From contig NZ_JACAPR010000003.1 of assembly GCF_013385635.1 (NCBI RefSeq), positions 96,028 through 160,027 on the forward strand: 64,000 nucleotides of DNA. The letters run 5' to 3'. This DNA is from Pseudomonas gingeri (GTDB lineage Bacteria > Pseudomonadota > Gammaproteobacteria > Pseudomonadales > Pseudomonadaceae). The number at the start of each line of letters is the position of its first letter. Within the stretch, counting starts at the first letter, position 1. The translations under genes and the position numbers were made by a program. The notes beneath the pieces were generated by a model that was not told the origin of the DNA, did no database searches, and was given only the letters and a program-made list of their open reading frames with translations. Below are positions 22,548 through 33,592 of this stretch, piece by piece.

Positions 22548-24137
22548 TCAACTCTGTTTGCGTGCGTGAGCGAAGGTGATGCGAAAGCAACTGCCGCCTT
22601 GGCGCCTGGAGTAGTCCAGGCGGGCCTGGTTGCTTTCGCATAACTCGCGGGACAGGTACAGGCCCAGGCCCGTGCCCTGGCTTTCGGTGGTGAAGAACGG
22701 CTCGAACAGGTGCTGCAGCTGTTCGGGGGCGACGCCGGGGCCATTATCCAGTACTTCCAGGGTCGGCAGTTCATTCTTCTGTTCCAGCGACAGCTTCAGC
22801 CAGACCTCGGCCTGATCATGCAACTGGGCACTGTAGCGCAGGCCGTTTTCCAGCAGGTTGTTCAATACCTGTGTCAACTGTAGCGGGTCGGCGCGGGTTT
22901 GCAGCCAGGCACTGCCGATCTCCAGGTGGAGTTGCTGGTTCGGTCGGGCCCGTTCGCGCCATTCGCTGACAAAGGTCTCCAGCCAGGTGCCCAGGTCGAG
23001 CAACTGCGGTTCGGCGGGTCGCCGGCGGGACAGCTGGAGTACATTCTCGATCACCAGATTCATGCGTTTGGACTGATCCTGGATTATTTGCGTGAGACGC
23101 CGGTCAGGACCTTGCAGTTCCTCCGACTCCTGCAGCAACTGGGCGGCGTGGCTGACGGCACCCAGGGGGTTGCGGATTTCGTGGGCGATACCGGCGGTCA
23201 GGCGGCCCAGGGCGGCGAGCTTGAGTTGCTGGGCCTGTTGGGCGATCTGCGACAGGTCCTCGAGGAAAACCAGCGTTTGCTGTTGCTCACCACGCTGCAG
23301 TGCGATGAACGCGGGCTGCAGCACGGCGCTGCCACCGGCGATTTTCAGGCTTTGCGGGCGCAACGTGGGATTGCTTTGCCACAGGCGCAGGCGGGCGATC
23401 AGCTCTGGCGAGCAGCTTTCGATCGATTGCCCGATGACATCGGTCTGGCCCAGCAGTGCGAGGACGCTGGGGTTGGCCAGTTGCGCGCGGTACTCGGCAT
23501 CGAGTACCAGGATGCCGGTGCGCATGCGTTGCAGGATCAGTGCATTGAGCGCTTCGAGGTTGGTCACGTCACTGGCGCGCTGTTCGGCCAGGGTATCGCT
23601 CACGATCAGCAGGCGGGTCAGGCCCTGGACGAGCAGCGCCGCGGCAAAGCACAGGGCGCCGAGCAGCCCGGCCTGTACGTAGTAGTTGGCGGCTGCCGGG
23701 CGGCTGAAGCTCAGGTAGAAGGTCAGGTAGATAATGCCGATGGCCGATACGGCGGCAATCAACAGGCCGATACGACCACGCAGCAGCACGTTGCTGATCG
23801 CCACCGAGGCGATCAGCAGGTTGCCGATCCCGCTGGGTGTGCCGCCGGCGGCATAGAACAGGCCGGAGAGCATGATGGCGTCGGCCAGCGCCAGGCTGAA
23901 GACCTGGGCCTGGCGCTTGGGGTTTTCCAGCAGCACCACTACCAGGATATTCAGGATCAGGTAGATCCAGCTGCCGGTGCGAAACAGCTCGCCGTCGGCC
24001 AGCTCCAGCAACTTGTCGTCCATCTTGCTGGAAATCAGCAGGACCAGGGCCACGCCGATGCTCAGGCGATACAGGTGATAGAGCCGCAGCAGGCGTTGTG
24101 CCTGGGAGCCTTCGAGACTGAGGGTCTCAGCGGTCAC
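22548..24137 (-). CDS. pilS: Type IV pilus sensor histidine kinase PilS
   Basis: Membrane sensor kinase of 529 residues. Six hydrophobic segments occupy about residues 15-200. A PAS-like linker follows (MRTGILVLDAEYRAQLANPS). Next come the HisKA box GIAHEIRNPLGAVSHAAQLL with the phosphorylated histidine, and an HATPase domain (VLNNLLENGLRYSA, LEVLDNGPGVAP, TGLGLYLSRELCE). PilS phosphorylates PilR in response to pilin levels in the inner membrane. It overlaps the upstream small gene by 11 bases, and pilR follows directly. Confidence 0.96.
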   Translation of the reverse strand: MTAETLSLEGSQAQRLLRLYHLYRLSIGVALVLLISSKMDDKLLELADGELFRTGSWIYLILNILVVVLLENPKRQAQVFSLALADAIMLSGLFYAAGGTPSGIGNLLIASVAISNVLLRGRIGLLIAAVSAIGIIYLTFYLSFSRPAAANYYVQAGLLGALCFAAALLVQGLTRLLIVSDTLAEQRASDVTNLEALNALILQRMRTGILVLDAEYRAQLANPSVLALLGQTDVIGQSIESCSPELIARLRLWQSNPTLRPQSLKIAGGSAVLQPAFIALQRGEQQQTLVFLEDLSQIAQQAQQLKLAALGRLTAGIAHEIRNPLGAVSHAAQLLQESEELQGPDRRLTQIIQDQSKRMNLVIENVLQLSRRRPAEPQLLDLGTWLETFVSEWRERARPNQQLHLEIGSAWLQTRADPLQLTQVLNNLLENGLRYSAQLHDQAEVWLKLSLEQKNELPTLEVLDNGPGVAPEQLQHLFEPFFTTESQGTGLGLYLSRELCESNQARLDYSRRQGGSCFRITFAHARKQS

Positions 24138-24360
24138 GAGCGCCCGGGCCTTGCTCGAGATGGGCCTGGCTGCAATACCACTGCTGTTGCTGGCTCAGGG
24201 CGCGGTCGCGAGGCAGGTGCACGCCGCAGTGCGCGCAACGCACCATGGGCGGGGCATTCAGCTCGTCGGAGGGGCGGGCGGCGGTTTCGGCCCGTTTGAA
24301 TTTGCGCCAGAACCATACGGCGGCAGCGATCAGAGCAATCCAGAACAGTAAACGAACCAT
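24127..24360 (-). CDS. PP0621-like small membrane/zinc-ribbon protein
   Basis: Small protein of 77 residues. It has one N-terminal transmembrane helix (LLFWIALIAAAVWFW), a basic juxtamembrane stretch, and then a likely metal-binding module with paired cysteines and histidines (CAHCGVHLPRD and WYCSQAHLEQG). It resembles the PP0621 family of uncharacterised Pseudomonas proteins located before pilS. It overlaps pilS by 11 bases and so is probably co-expressed with it. A role in sensing is possible but not shown. Confidence 0.8.
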   Translation of the reverse strand: MVRLLFWIALIAAAVWFWRKFKRAETAARPSDELNAPPMVRCAHCGVHLPRDRALSQQQQWYCSQAHLEQGPGARDR

Positions 24361-24448
24361 GGCGACCAGCTATTCGGCGAGTGATCCGGCAGTTTAGCCA
24401 AGCTCATGACGGGCGCACAGAGCAATTACCGCGGGCCGGGCCAAAGAT

Positions 24449-24471
24449 AAAAAAAAGAGCCTCGAAAGGCT
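24449..24471 (-). terminator. Terminator downstream of bamD
   Basis: Read on the minus strand, AGCCT-TTCG-AGGCT is followed by CTTTTTTTT. This is a short stem with a tight TTCG loop and a strong T tract, about 150 bases past the bamD stop. Confidence 0.75.
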
Positions 24472-24517
24472 AGTGCTGGTCAGTTAAGCCAATGAGGTTC
24501 TGAAAACGCCACGTAAC

Positions 24518-24603
24518 CTGTAGGAGCCCGGCTTGCCGGCGATGGCGTCCGAACAGACGCTGCATGGCCCGAAGGCCTCATCGCCGGCAAGCCAGCTCCT
24601 ACA
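24518..24603. repeat. REP pair downstream of bamD
   Basis: CTGTAGGAGCCCGGCTTGCC and the inverted arm TCATCGCCGGCAAGCCAGCT with CCTACA form a typical REP doublet. Confidence 0.88.
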
Positions 24604-24619
24604 TTTAGCGGGTGTGGAC

Positions 24620-25636
24620 TTAGTCGAACACACCGAAGGTCATGTAGCTGAACCACGAACGGTTGCTGTTGCTGCCCTCGGCTTCATGCTGTTCTTCTTC
24701 AACGGCATCGCCTTCGGTCGGCTTCAGGTCTGACGGGATCGCATCCTTGGCATCCTGGAACTGTTTCAGCACGTCCTGGTTGGCGCGGGTTTCTCCCGGT
24801 GGCAGCGGCGGACGGGATTCGATCAGGCCCAGGGTGGCCTTGCTCAGCCAGGAGCGGTTGTCCGCCTCGGCGACGCGTGGCACGAACTGGCCGTCGACCA
24901 GGCTCGGGTGATTCGGGTAGTTGGCCTTCAGGACTTCCAGGCTGCTGGCAGCCAGTTCATCCAGGTGCAGGCGCTGGTAGGACTCGACCATCACCGCCAG
25001 GCCGTCACCGACCGAAGGGGTTTCCTGGAAGTTCTCCACCACGTAGCGACCGCGGTTTGCCGCGGCGACGTAGGCCTGGCGAGTCAGGTAGTAGTCGGCC
25101 ACGTGGATCTCGTAGGACGCCAGCAGGTTGCGCAGGTAGATCATGCGCTGCTTGGCGTCCGGCGCGTAGCGGCTGTTCGGGTAGCGGCTGGTGAGCTGGG
25201 CGAACTCGTTGTAGGAGTCGCGGGCGGCACCCGGGTCACGCTTGGTCATGTCCAGCGGCAGGAAGCGCGCCAGCAGGCCCACGTCCTGGTCGAAAGAGGT
25301 CAGGCCCTTGAGGTAGTAGGCATAATCCACGTTCGGGTGCTGGGGGTGCAGACGGATAAAACGTTCTGCCGCGGACTTGGCCGCTTCCGGCTCGGCGTTC
25401 TTGTAGTTGGCGTAGATCAGTTCGAGCTGTGCCTGGTCGGCGTAGCGACCGAACGGATAACGCGACTCCAGGGCCTTGAGCTTGGCGGTGGCGCTGGTGT
25501 AGCTGTGGTTGTCCAGGTCGGCCTGCGCCTGCTGGTACAGCTCCACTTCGCTCAGGTTTTCGTCAACGACTTCCTTCGACGAGCAAGCAGCGGTCAGTGC
25601 GAGGATGGCGATCAGCAGCAGGTGTTTCACTTGCAT
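24620..25636 (-). CDS. bamD: Outer-membrane assembly lipoprotein BamD
   Basis: Essential lipoprotein of the BAM complex, which inserts beta-barrel proteins into the outer membrane. It has 338 residues. The lipobox ALTAAC gives lipidation at about Cys18. TPR repeats follow ([55 protein letters not shown]). The C-terminal part, after about residue 245, is a Pseudomonas-type extension ending [12 protein letters not shown]. The start at 25636 gives the lipoprotein signal [18 protein letters not shown]; an in-frame ATG at 25720 adds a hydrophilic leader and is rejected. Divergent from rluD. Confidence 0.95.
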   Translation of the reverse strand: MQVKHLLLIAILALTAACSSKEVVDENLSEVELYQQAQADLDNHSYTSATAKLKALESRYPFGRYADQAQLELIYANYKNAEPEAAKSAAERFIRLHPQHPNVDYAYYLKGLTSFDQDVGLLARFLPLDMTKRDPGAARDSYNEFAQLTSRYPNSRYAPDAKQRMIYLRNLLASYEIHVADYYLTRQAYVAAANRGRYVVENFQETPSVGDGLAVMVESYQRLHLDELAASSLEVLKANYPNHPSLVDGQFVPRVAEADNRSWLSKATLGLIESRPPLPPGETRANQDVLKQFQDAKDAIPSDLKPTEGDAVEEEQHEAEGSNSNRSWFSYMTFGVFD

Positions 25637-25786
25637 GGCGGCTTGCGTCCCTATGACGGCCGCTGTCTTGGGCGGGGCCGTCCTGTTATGATGAGTGCCC
25701 CGTTGAAAGCCTCGGGGCAAAAGACGCCGTATTTAACCACAAGCGCGCAGCCGAAACCAAAGGCTGTGCCGACGCCTAGTCCGAGC

Positions 25787-26749
25787 ATGTCCGATAAAAT
25801 TGAACTTCGCGCAGAGGTGCCGTCCGAACTGGGCGGCCAACGCCTCGATCAAGTCGCCGCACAACTATTCGCCGAGCACTCGCGCTCGCGCCTTTCCGCC
25901 TGGATCAAAGACGGCCGCCTGACTGTGGATGGAGCGGTCATCCGCCCGCGAGACATCGTCCATGGCGGCGCCATCCTCGAGCTGACCGCCGAGCAGGAGG
26001 CCCAGGGAGAATGGATCGCCCAGGACATCGAGCTCGATATCGTCTATGAAGACGACGATATCCTGGTCATCAACAAGCCCGCGGGCCTGGTGGTGCACCC
26101 GGCTGCCGGGCATGCCGATGGCACCTTGCTCAACGCCTTGCTGCACCACGTACCGGACATTATCAATGTGCCGCGTGCGGGTATCGTGCACCGCCTGGAC
26201 AAGGACACCACCGGACTGATGGTCGTGGCCAAGACCATCCAGGCGCAGACGCAGCTTGTCACGCAACTGCAGAGCCGCAGCGTCAGCCGTATCTATGAGT
26301 GCATCGTGATCGGCGTGGTGACGGCGGGTGGCAAGATCAACGCGCCGATCGGCCGGCACGGCCAGCAGCGCCAGCGCATGGCGGTGATGGAGGGCGGCAA
26401 GCAGGCGGTGAGTCACTACCGCGTGCTTGAGCGTTTCCGCTCCCACACCCACGTCCGGGTGAAGCTGGAAACCGGTCGTACCCACCAGATCCGTGTGCAC
26501 ATGGCCCACATCAACTTTCCGTTGGTCGGTGATCCGGCCTACGGTGGACGTTTCCGGATTCCGCCTGCTGCCAGCGTGACCATGGTCGAATCGCTGAAAA
26601 ACTTCCCGCGCCAGGCCCTGCATGCGCGCTTCCTGGAGCTGGATCATCCGACGACCGGTCAACGCATGAGCTGGGAATCACCGCTGCCGGACGATTTCGT
26701 CTGGTTGCTGTCGCTGCTCAAGCAGGATCGCGAGGCGTTCATCGGGTGA
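25787..26749 (+). CDS. rluD: 23S rRNA pseudouridine synthase RluD
   Basis: Forms pseudouridines 1911, 1915 and 1917 in helix 69 of 23S rRNA. It has 320 residues. An N-terminal S4 RNA-binding domain (SRLSAWIKDGRLTVDGAV) precedes the catalytic domain. The catalytic aspartate is in HRLDKDTTGLMVVAKT, and LETGRTHQIRVHMAH is conserved. The start at 25787 (MSDKIELRAEVP) fits the family; the long in-frame region upstream overlaps divergent bamD. The stop overlaps the pgeF start. Confidence 0.97.
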   Translation: MSDKIELRAEVPSELGGQRLDQVAAQLFAEHSRSRLSAWIKDGRLTVDGAVIRPRDIVHGGAILELTAEQEAQGEWIAQDIELDIVYEDDDILVINKPAGLVVHPAAGHADGTLLNALLHHVPDIINVPRAGIVHRLDKDTTGLMVVAKTIQAQTQLVTQLQSRSVSRIYECIVIGVVTAGGKINAPIGRHGQQRQRMAVMEGGKQAVSHYRVLERFRSHTHVRVKLETGRTHQIRVHMAHINFPLVGDPAYGGRFRIPPAASVTMVESLKNFPRQALHARFLELDHPTTGQRMSWESPLPDDFVWLLSLLKQDREAFIG

Positions 26750-27471
26750 GTGACTTCCTGATTCCTGACTGGCCTGCGCCGGCGAGGGTCAGGTCTTGTG
26801 TCACGACCCGGGCGGGCGGTGTCAGCCTGGCACCGTTCGACAGCCTGAACCTCGGTGATCATGTCGACGACGACCCGCTTGCGGTCGCGGAAAACCGTCG
26901 ACGCCTCAATAGCGTTTTTGATATCCAGCCGGCCTGGTTGCGCCAGGTGCATGGGGTGGTGGTGGTCGAGGCCGATCCGGCGATAACCGCCGAGGCCGAT
27001 GGCAGTTGGACCGCGACGCCGGGTATTGCCTGTACGGCGATGACCGCCGATTGCCTGCCGGCGTTGTTCTGTGACCGTGCCGGCACCCGTGTGGCGGCGG
27101 CCCATGCCGGTTGGCGCGGCCTGGCGGCGGGAGTGTTGGAAGCGACCGCCGATAGCCTCGATGTGCCCGCCTCGGAGATTCTGGTCTGGCTCGGCCCGGC
27201 CATCGGCCCACAGGCCTTCGAAGTGGGGGCCGAGGTCCGCGAAGCCTTTGTCTCGAGCCATCCCCAAACCAGCGATGCCTTTGTTCCCAGCCGCAACGCC
27301 GGGCGCTTCATGGCGGACATCTATGCCCTGGCCCGCCTGCGTCTGGCGGCACGGGGGATCACGGCGGTCCATGGCGGCGGCTTCTGCACGGTTTCCGATC
27401 CGCGCTTCTATTCCTATCGGCGCAGTCCGCGCACCGGTCGTTTTGCTTCCCTGATCTGGCTCGAAGGCTAG
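26746..27471 (+). CDS. pgeF: Purine nucleoside phosphorylase-like peptidoglycan editing factor
   Basis: YfiH/laccase-domain protein of 241 residues, known as peptidoglycan editing factor PgeF or a multicopper polyphenol oxidoreductase. Metal-site histidines and cysteines lie in LRQVHGVVVVE, MTADCLPALFCD, AAAHAGWRGLAAG and the C-terminal AVHGGGFCTVSDPRFYSYRR. It starts at a GTG overlapping the rluD stop (GTGA), giving MSDFLIPDWPAPARV, so the two genes are translationally coupled. The rluD-pgeF-clpB order is conserved in gammaproteobacteria. Confidence 0.93.
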   Translation: MSDFLIPDWPAPARVRSCVTTRAGGVSLAPFDSLNLGDHVDDDPLAVAENRRRLNSVFDIQPAWLRQVHGVVVVEADPAITAEADGSWTATPGIACTAMTADCLPALFCDRAGTRVAAAHAGWRGLAAGVLEATADSLDVPASEILVWLGPAIGPQAFEVGAEVREAFVSSHPQTSDAFVPSRNAGRFMADIYALARLRLAARGITAVHGGGFCTVSDPRFYSYRRSPRTGRFASLIWLEG

Positions 27472-27501
27472 ACTCTCCTGATCTGCGTCAATTGTCCGAC
27501 G

Positions 27502-27529
27502 CTTGAAACTCCCAGAATCGACCGCATCT
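27502..27529 (+). promoter_or_regulatory. Sigma-32 heat-shock promoter of clpB
   Basis: CTTGAAA at 27502-27508 matches the heat-shock -35 exactly. After 13 bases comes CCGCATCT (27522-27529), one change from the CCCCAT-T core of the -10. It lies about 70 bases before the clpB start, the expected position for a chaperone gene. Confidence 0.8.
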
Positions 27530-27601
27530 ATAGGGACATCTGGCAGGTTTCTTCATTCAGGTGTGTCCATCGCTCCGGCCTGCTCAAAAGGAAGGTGAAA
27601 A

Positions 27602-30166
<2,565 letters not shown>

Positions 30167-30179
30167 GGCCTGCGCTTAC

Positions 30180-30267
30180 CTGTAGGAGCCGGCTTGCCGG
30201 CGATGGCGTCCGGAAGGTCGATGCAAGGCTTATTGGCCCCATAGCCGGCAAGCCGGCTCCTACAGGG
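30180..30267. repeat. REP pair downstream of clpB
   Basis: CTGTAGGAGCCGGCTTGCCG and, in inverse, TAGCCGGCAAGCCGGCTCCT with ACAGGG. It begins 14 bases after the clpB stop. The rest of the 30167-30563 spacer holds the tRNA promoter and no gene. Confidence 0.9.
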
Positions 30268-30428
30268 GAAGCATTTCGATTTCGGCGTGCTTTTTTTCGG
30301 TAGGGCGTTGAACTCAAAGAAAAAGGCTTGTAAAGTGCGCCCCGCAGTACGGTCACCCCGGATTTCCCTCCCCAGGGGAATTCCTGAAAAAAGATTGCAA
30401 ATCATTGTCTTGAAAGCAATTTAGGGGG

Positions 30429-30456
30429 TTGACAGGGTGGTTTAAGGTTGTAGAAT
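30429..30456 (+). promoter_or_regulatory. tRNA operon promoter
   Basis: TTGACA (30429-30434) and TAGAAT (30451-30456) are separated by 16 bases. They are followed by a GC-rich discriminator, AGCGCGCCTC, as in stringently controlled stable-RNA promoters. It lies about 107 bases before tRNA-Asn. Confidence 0.82.
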
Positions 30457-30563
30457 AGCGCGCCTCAGACACACGAACGCAGCGATGCGAACGAGTCGAA
30501 GAGTAAGCTTCCAGCGATGGGAGTGAGCGTTGGATGTAAGAGTTGTAACTTGAAATATGTAGT

Positions 30564-30639
30564 TCCGTGATAGCTCAGTCGGTAGAGCAAATGACTGTTA
30601 ATCATTGGGTCCCAGGTTCGAGTCCTGGTCACGGAGCCA
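30564..30639 (+). tRNA. tRNA-Asn(GTT)
   Basis: 76 nt including encoded CCA. The acceptor TCCGTGA pairs with TCACGGA. The anticodon loop is CTGTTAA (GTT) and the T arm CCAGG-TTCGAGT-CCTGG is intact. First gene of the cluster. Confidence 0.97.
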
Positions 30640-30648
30640 ATTTCAAAC

Positions 30649-30725
30649 CGGGGTATAGCGCAGTCCGGTAGCGCGCCTGCTTTGGGAGCAGGATGTCAGG
30701 AGTTCGAATCCCCTTACCCCGACCA
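30649..30725 (+). tRNA. tRNA-Pro(TGG), copy 1
   Basis: 77 nt including encoded CCA. The acceptor CGGGGTA pairs with TACCCCG, and the anticodon loop TTTGGGA carries TGG. Identical in sequence to the copy at 30915-30991. Confidence 0.97.
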
Positions 30726-30730
30726 TTTTT

Positions 30731-30806
30731 GGGTCGTTAGCTCAGTTGGTAGAGCAGTTGGCTTTTAACCAATTGGTCGTAGGTTCGAATCCCACACGAC
30801 CCACCA
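30731..30806 (+). tRNA. tRNA-Lys(TTT)
   Basis: 76 nt including CCA. The acceptor GGGTCGT pairs with ACGACCC, the anticodon loop is CTTTTAA, and the T arm is intact. It follows tRNA-Pro copy 1 after 5 bases. Confidence 0.97.
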
Positions 30807-30868
30807 TTTTTGAAACCAGTTAGCGCTGGAATCGAATCTTAAGATCAGAGGCCAAAAGCGCTGATCGA

Positions 30869-30912
30869 AGAAGGCGCCTTTTAATTTCAAAACTAAAAGG
30901 TGCCTTTTTTTT
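30869..30912 (+). terminator. Terminator after the tRNA-Lys gene
   Basis: AGGCGCCTTTTAA pairs with CTAAAAGGTGCCT (one G-U and one mismatch) around a short A/T-rich loop, followed by eight T. It separates the first three tRNAs from the second tRNA-Pro. Confidence 0.85.
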
Positions 30913-30914
30913 AC

Positions 30915-30991
30915 CGGGGTATAGCGCAGTCCGGTAGCGCGCCTGCTTTGGGAGCAGGATGTCAGGAGTTCGAATCCCCTTACCCCGACCA
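30915..30991 (+). tRNA. tRNA-Pro(TGG), copy 2
   Basis: 77 nt, identical to 30649-30725, with the CCA encoded. It starts two bases after the T tract of the preceding terminator, so it has no separate promoter that I can see and may depend on read-through. Confidence 0.95.
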
Positions 30992-31000
30992 TACATAAAA

Positions 31001-31026
31001 AAGGCGTCCAATAGGACGCCTTTTTT
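31001..31026 (+). terminator. Terminator of the tRNA cluster
   Basis: AAGGCGTCC-AATA-GGACGCCTT forms a perfect 9-bp stem followed by T residues, ten bases after tRNA-Pro copy 2. Confidence 0.93.
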
Positions 31027-31197
31027 ATATGTGTTTTCAAGAGTCTGCGCTGGATCAAGGATTGTTCAATGCATCGAGGTCATGCTAAAACCTTCCTGTC
31101 TGCCAATCCTTCTGTAGCGCTCGTGTAATATGGGTCATTGCCGCGCCCATCAGATCGATTGTGCGGTTTTCATAGGCATTGCTAGGTAAGGTTTTCC

Positions 31198-31968
31198 ATG
31201 AAGGCGGTAATTCTGGCGGGCGGGCTGGGCACGCGCATTTCCGAAGAGTCTCATCTGCGTCCCAAACCGATGATCGAAATCGGTGGCAAACCGATTCTCT
31301 GGCATATCATGAAAATCTACTCTTATTACGGAATCAACGATTTCGTGATTTGCTGTGGGTATAAGGGGTATGTCATCAAGGAGTACTTCGCTAATTACTT
31401 CATGCATATGTCCGATGTAACGTTCGATATGTCCAATAACACCATGGAAGTCCATCAGCGTTACGTTGAGCCTTGGCGCGTGACCTTGGTCAATACCGGT
31501 GAAGACACCATGACGGGTGGGCGTCTCAAGTGCATTCGCGAGCATTTGGGTGATGAACCATTCTGTTTTACTTATGGTGATGGTGTAGCGGATGTGAATA
31601 TTCGCGAACTGATCGAGTTCCACCACAATCACGGCAAGCTTGCGACTGTCACGGCTATCCAGCCGCCAGGACGGTACGGTGCCTTGAACATAGAGGGTGC
31701 CCAGGTCAGTAGCTTTCAGGAAAAGCCAGCGGGTGATGGCGCGTGGATCAATGGCGGTTACTTTGTGCTCGATCCGTCGGTGATTGATTACATTGTCGAT
31801 GATCAAACCAGCTGGGAGGCCGAGCCGCTGATGCGATTGGCTAATGAGGGTAACCTTATGGCCTATCAGCATCGTGGCTTTTGGCAGGCTATGGATACCT
31901 TGCGAGACAAAAATCATCTCGAGGATTTGTGGAGCAAGGGTAATCCCCCCTGGAAACACTGGGCATGA
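31198..31968 (+). CDS. rfbF: Glucose-1-phosphate cytidylyltransferase
   Basis: Makes CDP-D-glucose from CTP and glucose-1-phosphate (also called ddhA). It has 256 residues, the family length. The nucleotidyltransferase start [20 protein letters not shown] and [20 protein letters not shown] are diagnostic. [12 protein letters not shown] carries the metal-binding aspartate, and VSSFQEKP is typical. First gene of the polysaccharide cluster; its stop overlaps the rfbG start (ATGA). No convincing promoter was found in the 200 bases upstream. Confidence 0.95.
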   Translation: MKAVILAGGLGTRISEESHLRPKPMIEIGGKPILWHIMKIYSYYGINDFVICCGYKGYVIKEYFANYFMHMSDVTFDMSNNTMEVHQRYVEPWRVTLVNTGEDTMTGGRLKCIREHLGDEPFCFTYGDGVADVNIRELIEFHHNHGKLATVTAIQPPGRYGALNIEGAQVSSFQEKPAGDGAWINGGYFVLDPSVIDYIVDDQTSWEAEPLMRLANEGNLMAYQHRGFWQAMDTLRDKNHLEDLWSKGNPPWKHWA

Positions 31969-33044
31969 GGCAGTTTGGTGATCTCTATCGAGACCGCAAG
32001 GTTCTGCTTACCGGGCATACCGGCTTCAAGGGTAGTTGGTTGGCGACCTGGCTCTGTGAGCTGGGAGCGCAGGTAACCGGTCTCGGGCTGGCCCCTGAGA
32101 GCACTCTGTCTCATTGGGATCTGTTGAGCGTTCCTGCGACGGATGTGCGTGGAGATATTCGCGATCCGGTAACGGTTCTGGCGGCATTCGAACGGGCTCA
32201 ACCCGAAATCGTCTTTCACCTCGCCGCCCAGGCGCTAGTGCGCCGCTCCTATCGCGATCCGCTGGAAAGCTGGTCGACCAACGTGATGGGAACCGCCAAT
32301 GTGCTAGAGGCCTGTCGACTTACTCCCAGTGTGCGAGCTGTAGTCGTCATTACCACAGACAAGGTCTACGCCAATAATGAGTGGCCTTGGGGCTATCGCG
32401 AAAATGATCGCCTCGGTGGTCATGATCCCTATAGTGCCTCCAAGGCCGCCAGCGAGTTGGTTGTGGATAGCTACCGCAAGGCATTTTGGGGTAATGAGGG
32501 GGCGCCTCTTGTCGTTACTGCGCGTGCCGGTAATGTCATTGGGGGAGGGGACTGGTCCGAAGATCGCCTCATCCCCGATCTGGTCAAAGCTGTAGGGCGC
32601 GGCGAATCCCTGGAAATTCGCTCACCTCAATCCACTCGCCCCTGGCAGCATGTCCTTGAATGTTTGTCAGGTTATCTTTTGCTTGGGCAGCGGCTTCTGG
32701 CGCTCGACAAAGAGGTCGTGGGAGGATGGAACTTCGGGCCCGAATCGCGGGATAACCGTACGGTGTCAGAGGTGTTGGCGGGGCTTCAGAAATACTGGCC
32801 GCAGCTTGCCTGGCACACTACATCCGAGCCTCAGCCACATGAAGCCAATCTGCTCTATCTCGATTGTGCACAGGCAAAAGCCCGTCTTGGATGGCGGTCG
32901 GTGTGGAGTCTGGAGCAAGGCCTGGAAATGACTTCGAACTGGTATCGCCAACAGGCCTCCACCGGCGAGGCAATAACCCGTGAGCAACTGAGGGACTATA
33001 TCGACGCGGCCGCCAAGGCAGGCTGTGTCTGGATTGATTCATGA
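31965..33044 (+). CDS. rfbG: CDP-glucose 4,6-dehydratase
   Basis: Short-chain dehydrogenase/reductase that converts CDP-glucose to CDP-4-keto-6-deoxyglucose (ddhB). It has 359 residues. The NAD-binding motif is [14 protein letters not shown], the catalytic triad is seen in [11 protein letters not shown] and [11 protein letters not shown], and [19 protein letters not shown] is typical of the family. It overlaps rfbF and the next gene by 4 bases each. Confidence 0.95.
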   Translation: MRQFGDLYRDRKVLLTGHTGFKGSWLATWLCELGAQVTGLGLAPESTLSHWDLLSVPATDVRGDIRDPVTVLAAFERAQPEIVFHLAAQALVRRSYRDPLESWSTNVMGTANVLEACRLTPSVRAVVVITTDKVYANNEWPWGYRENDRLGGHDPYSASKAASELVVDSYRKAFWGNEGAPLVVTARAGNVIGGGDWSEDRLIPDLVKAVGRGESLEIRSPQSTRPWQHVLECLSGYLLLGQRLLALDKEVVGGWNFGPESRDNRTVSEVLAGLQKYWPQLAWHTTSEPQPHEANLLYLDCAQAKARLGWRSVWSLEQGLEMTSNWYRQQASTGEAITREQLRDYIDAAAKAGCVWIDS

Positions 33045-33592
33045 ATATTCGAACTACCGCTATAAGCGGAGCGCTGGTGGTTGAAACCCAGCCATATCAG
33101 GACCACCGTGGGGCCTTCAGTCGCCTGTTCTGTGAGAGAAACCTGGCTCAGGCTTTGGGCGGACACCACGTCGCGCAGATCAATCATTCTCGTACCAATG
33201 TCATAGGTGCTGTGCGTGGGCTGCATTTTCAATACGCTCCCCATGCGGAGATGAAAATGGTCCGTTGCCTGAAAGGGCGTGTATGGGATGTGGTTGTAGA
33301 CCTGCGTGCGGGTTCCCCGACGTTTTTGCAGTGGCATGCTGAAGAGCTGAGCCCGCAGACTGGTTGCATGTTGGTTATCCCTCAAGGCTGTGCTCATGGT
33401 TTTCAGGTCTTGGAAGCTGAAAGCGAATTGCTCTACCTGCACACGGCTTTCTACGAGCCGGCGGCTGAAGGTGCTGTGCGCTATGACGATCCACGACTGG
33501 GCGTCACTTGGCCGCTGGCTGTTACTGATCTCTCCGAGCGCGACAAGAATCACGCTTTGCTATCTAACGAGTTCGCTGGACTTCATGTATGA
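33041..33592 (+). CDS. dTDP-4-dehydrorhamnose 3,5-epimerase-like cupin
   Basis: Cupin sugar epimerase of 183 residues, RmlC fold. The catalytic histidine is in AVRGLHFQ, the metal-like HGF segment is in IPQGCAHGFQVL, and the tyrosine region reads HTAFYEPAAEG followed by RYDDPRLGVTWP. In this setting it probably epimerises C3 and/or C5 of CDP-4-keto-6-deoxyglucose rather than a dTDP sugar, since no rmlA or rmlB is present nearby. Substrate is inferred from context. Confidence 0.88.
   Translation: MNIRTTAISGALVVETQPYQDHRGAFSRLFCERNLAQALGGHHVAQINHSRTNVIGAVRGLHFQYAPHAEMKMVRCLKGRVWDVVVDLRAGSPTFLQWHAEELSPQTGCMLVIPQGCAHGFQVLEAESELLYLHTAFYEPAAEGAVRYDDPRLGVTWPLAVTDLSERDKNHALLSNEFAGLHV

Noticed and set aside
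24908..25786. Long N-terminal extension in frame with rluD
   Set aside because: It overlaps the whole divergent bamD gene and has no RluD-like sequence; the S4 domain begins after 25787.
30992..31197. JUMPstart/ops element and promoter before the polysaccharide cluster
   Set aside because: No GGCGGTAG ops core was found. A TAATAT at 31126-31131 lacks any plausible -35, so I did not list a promoter.
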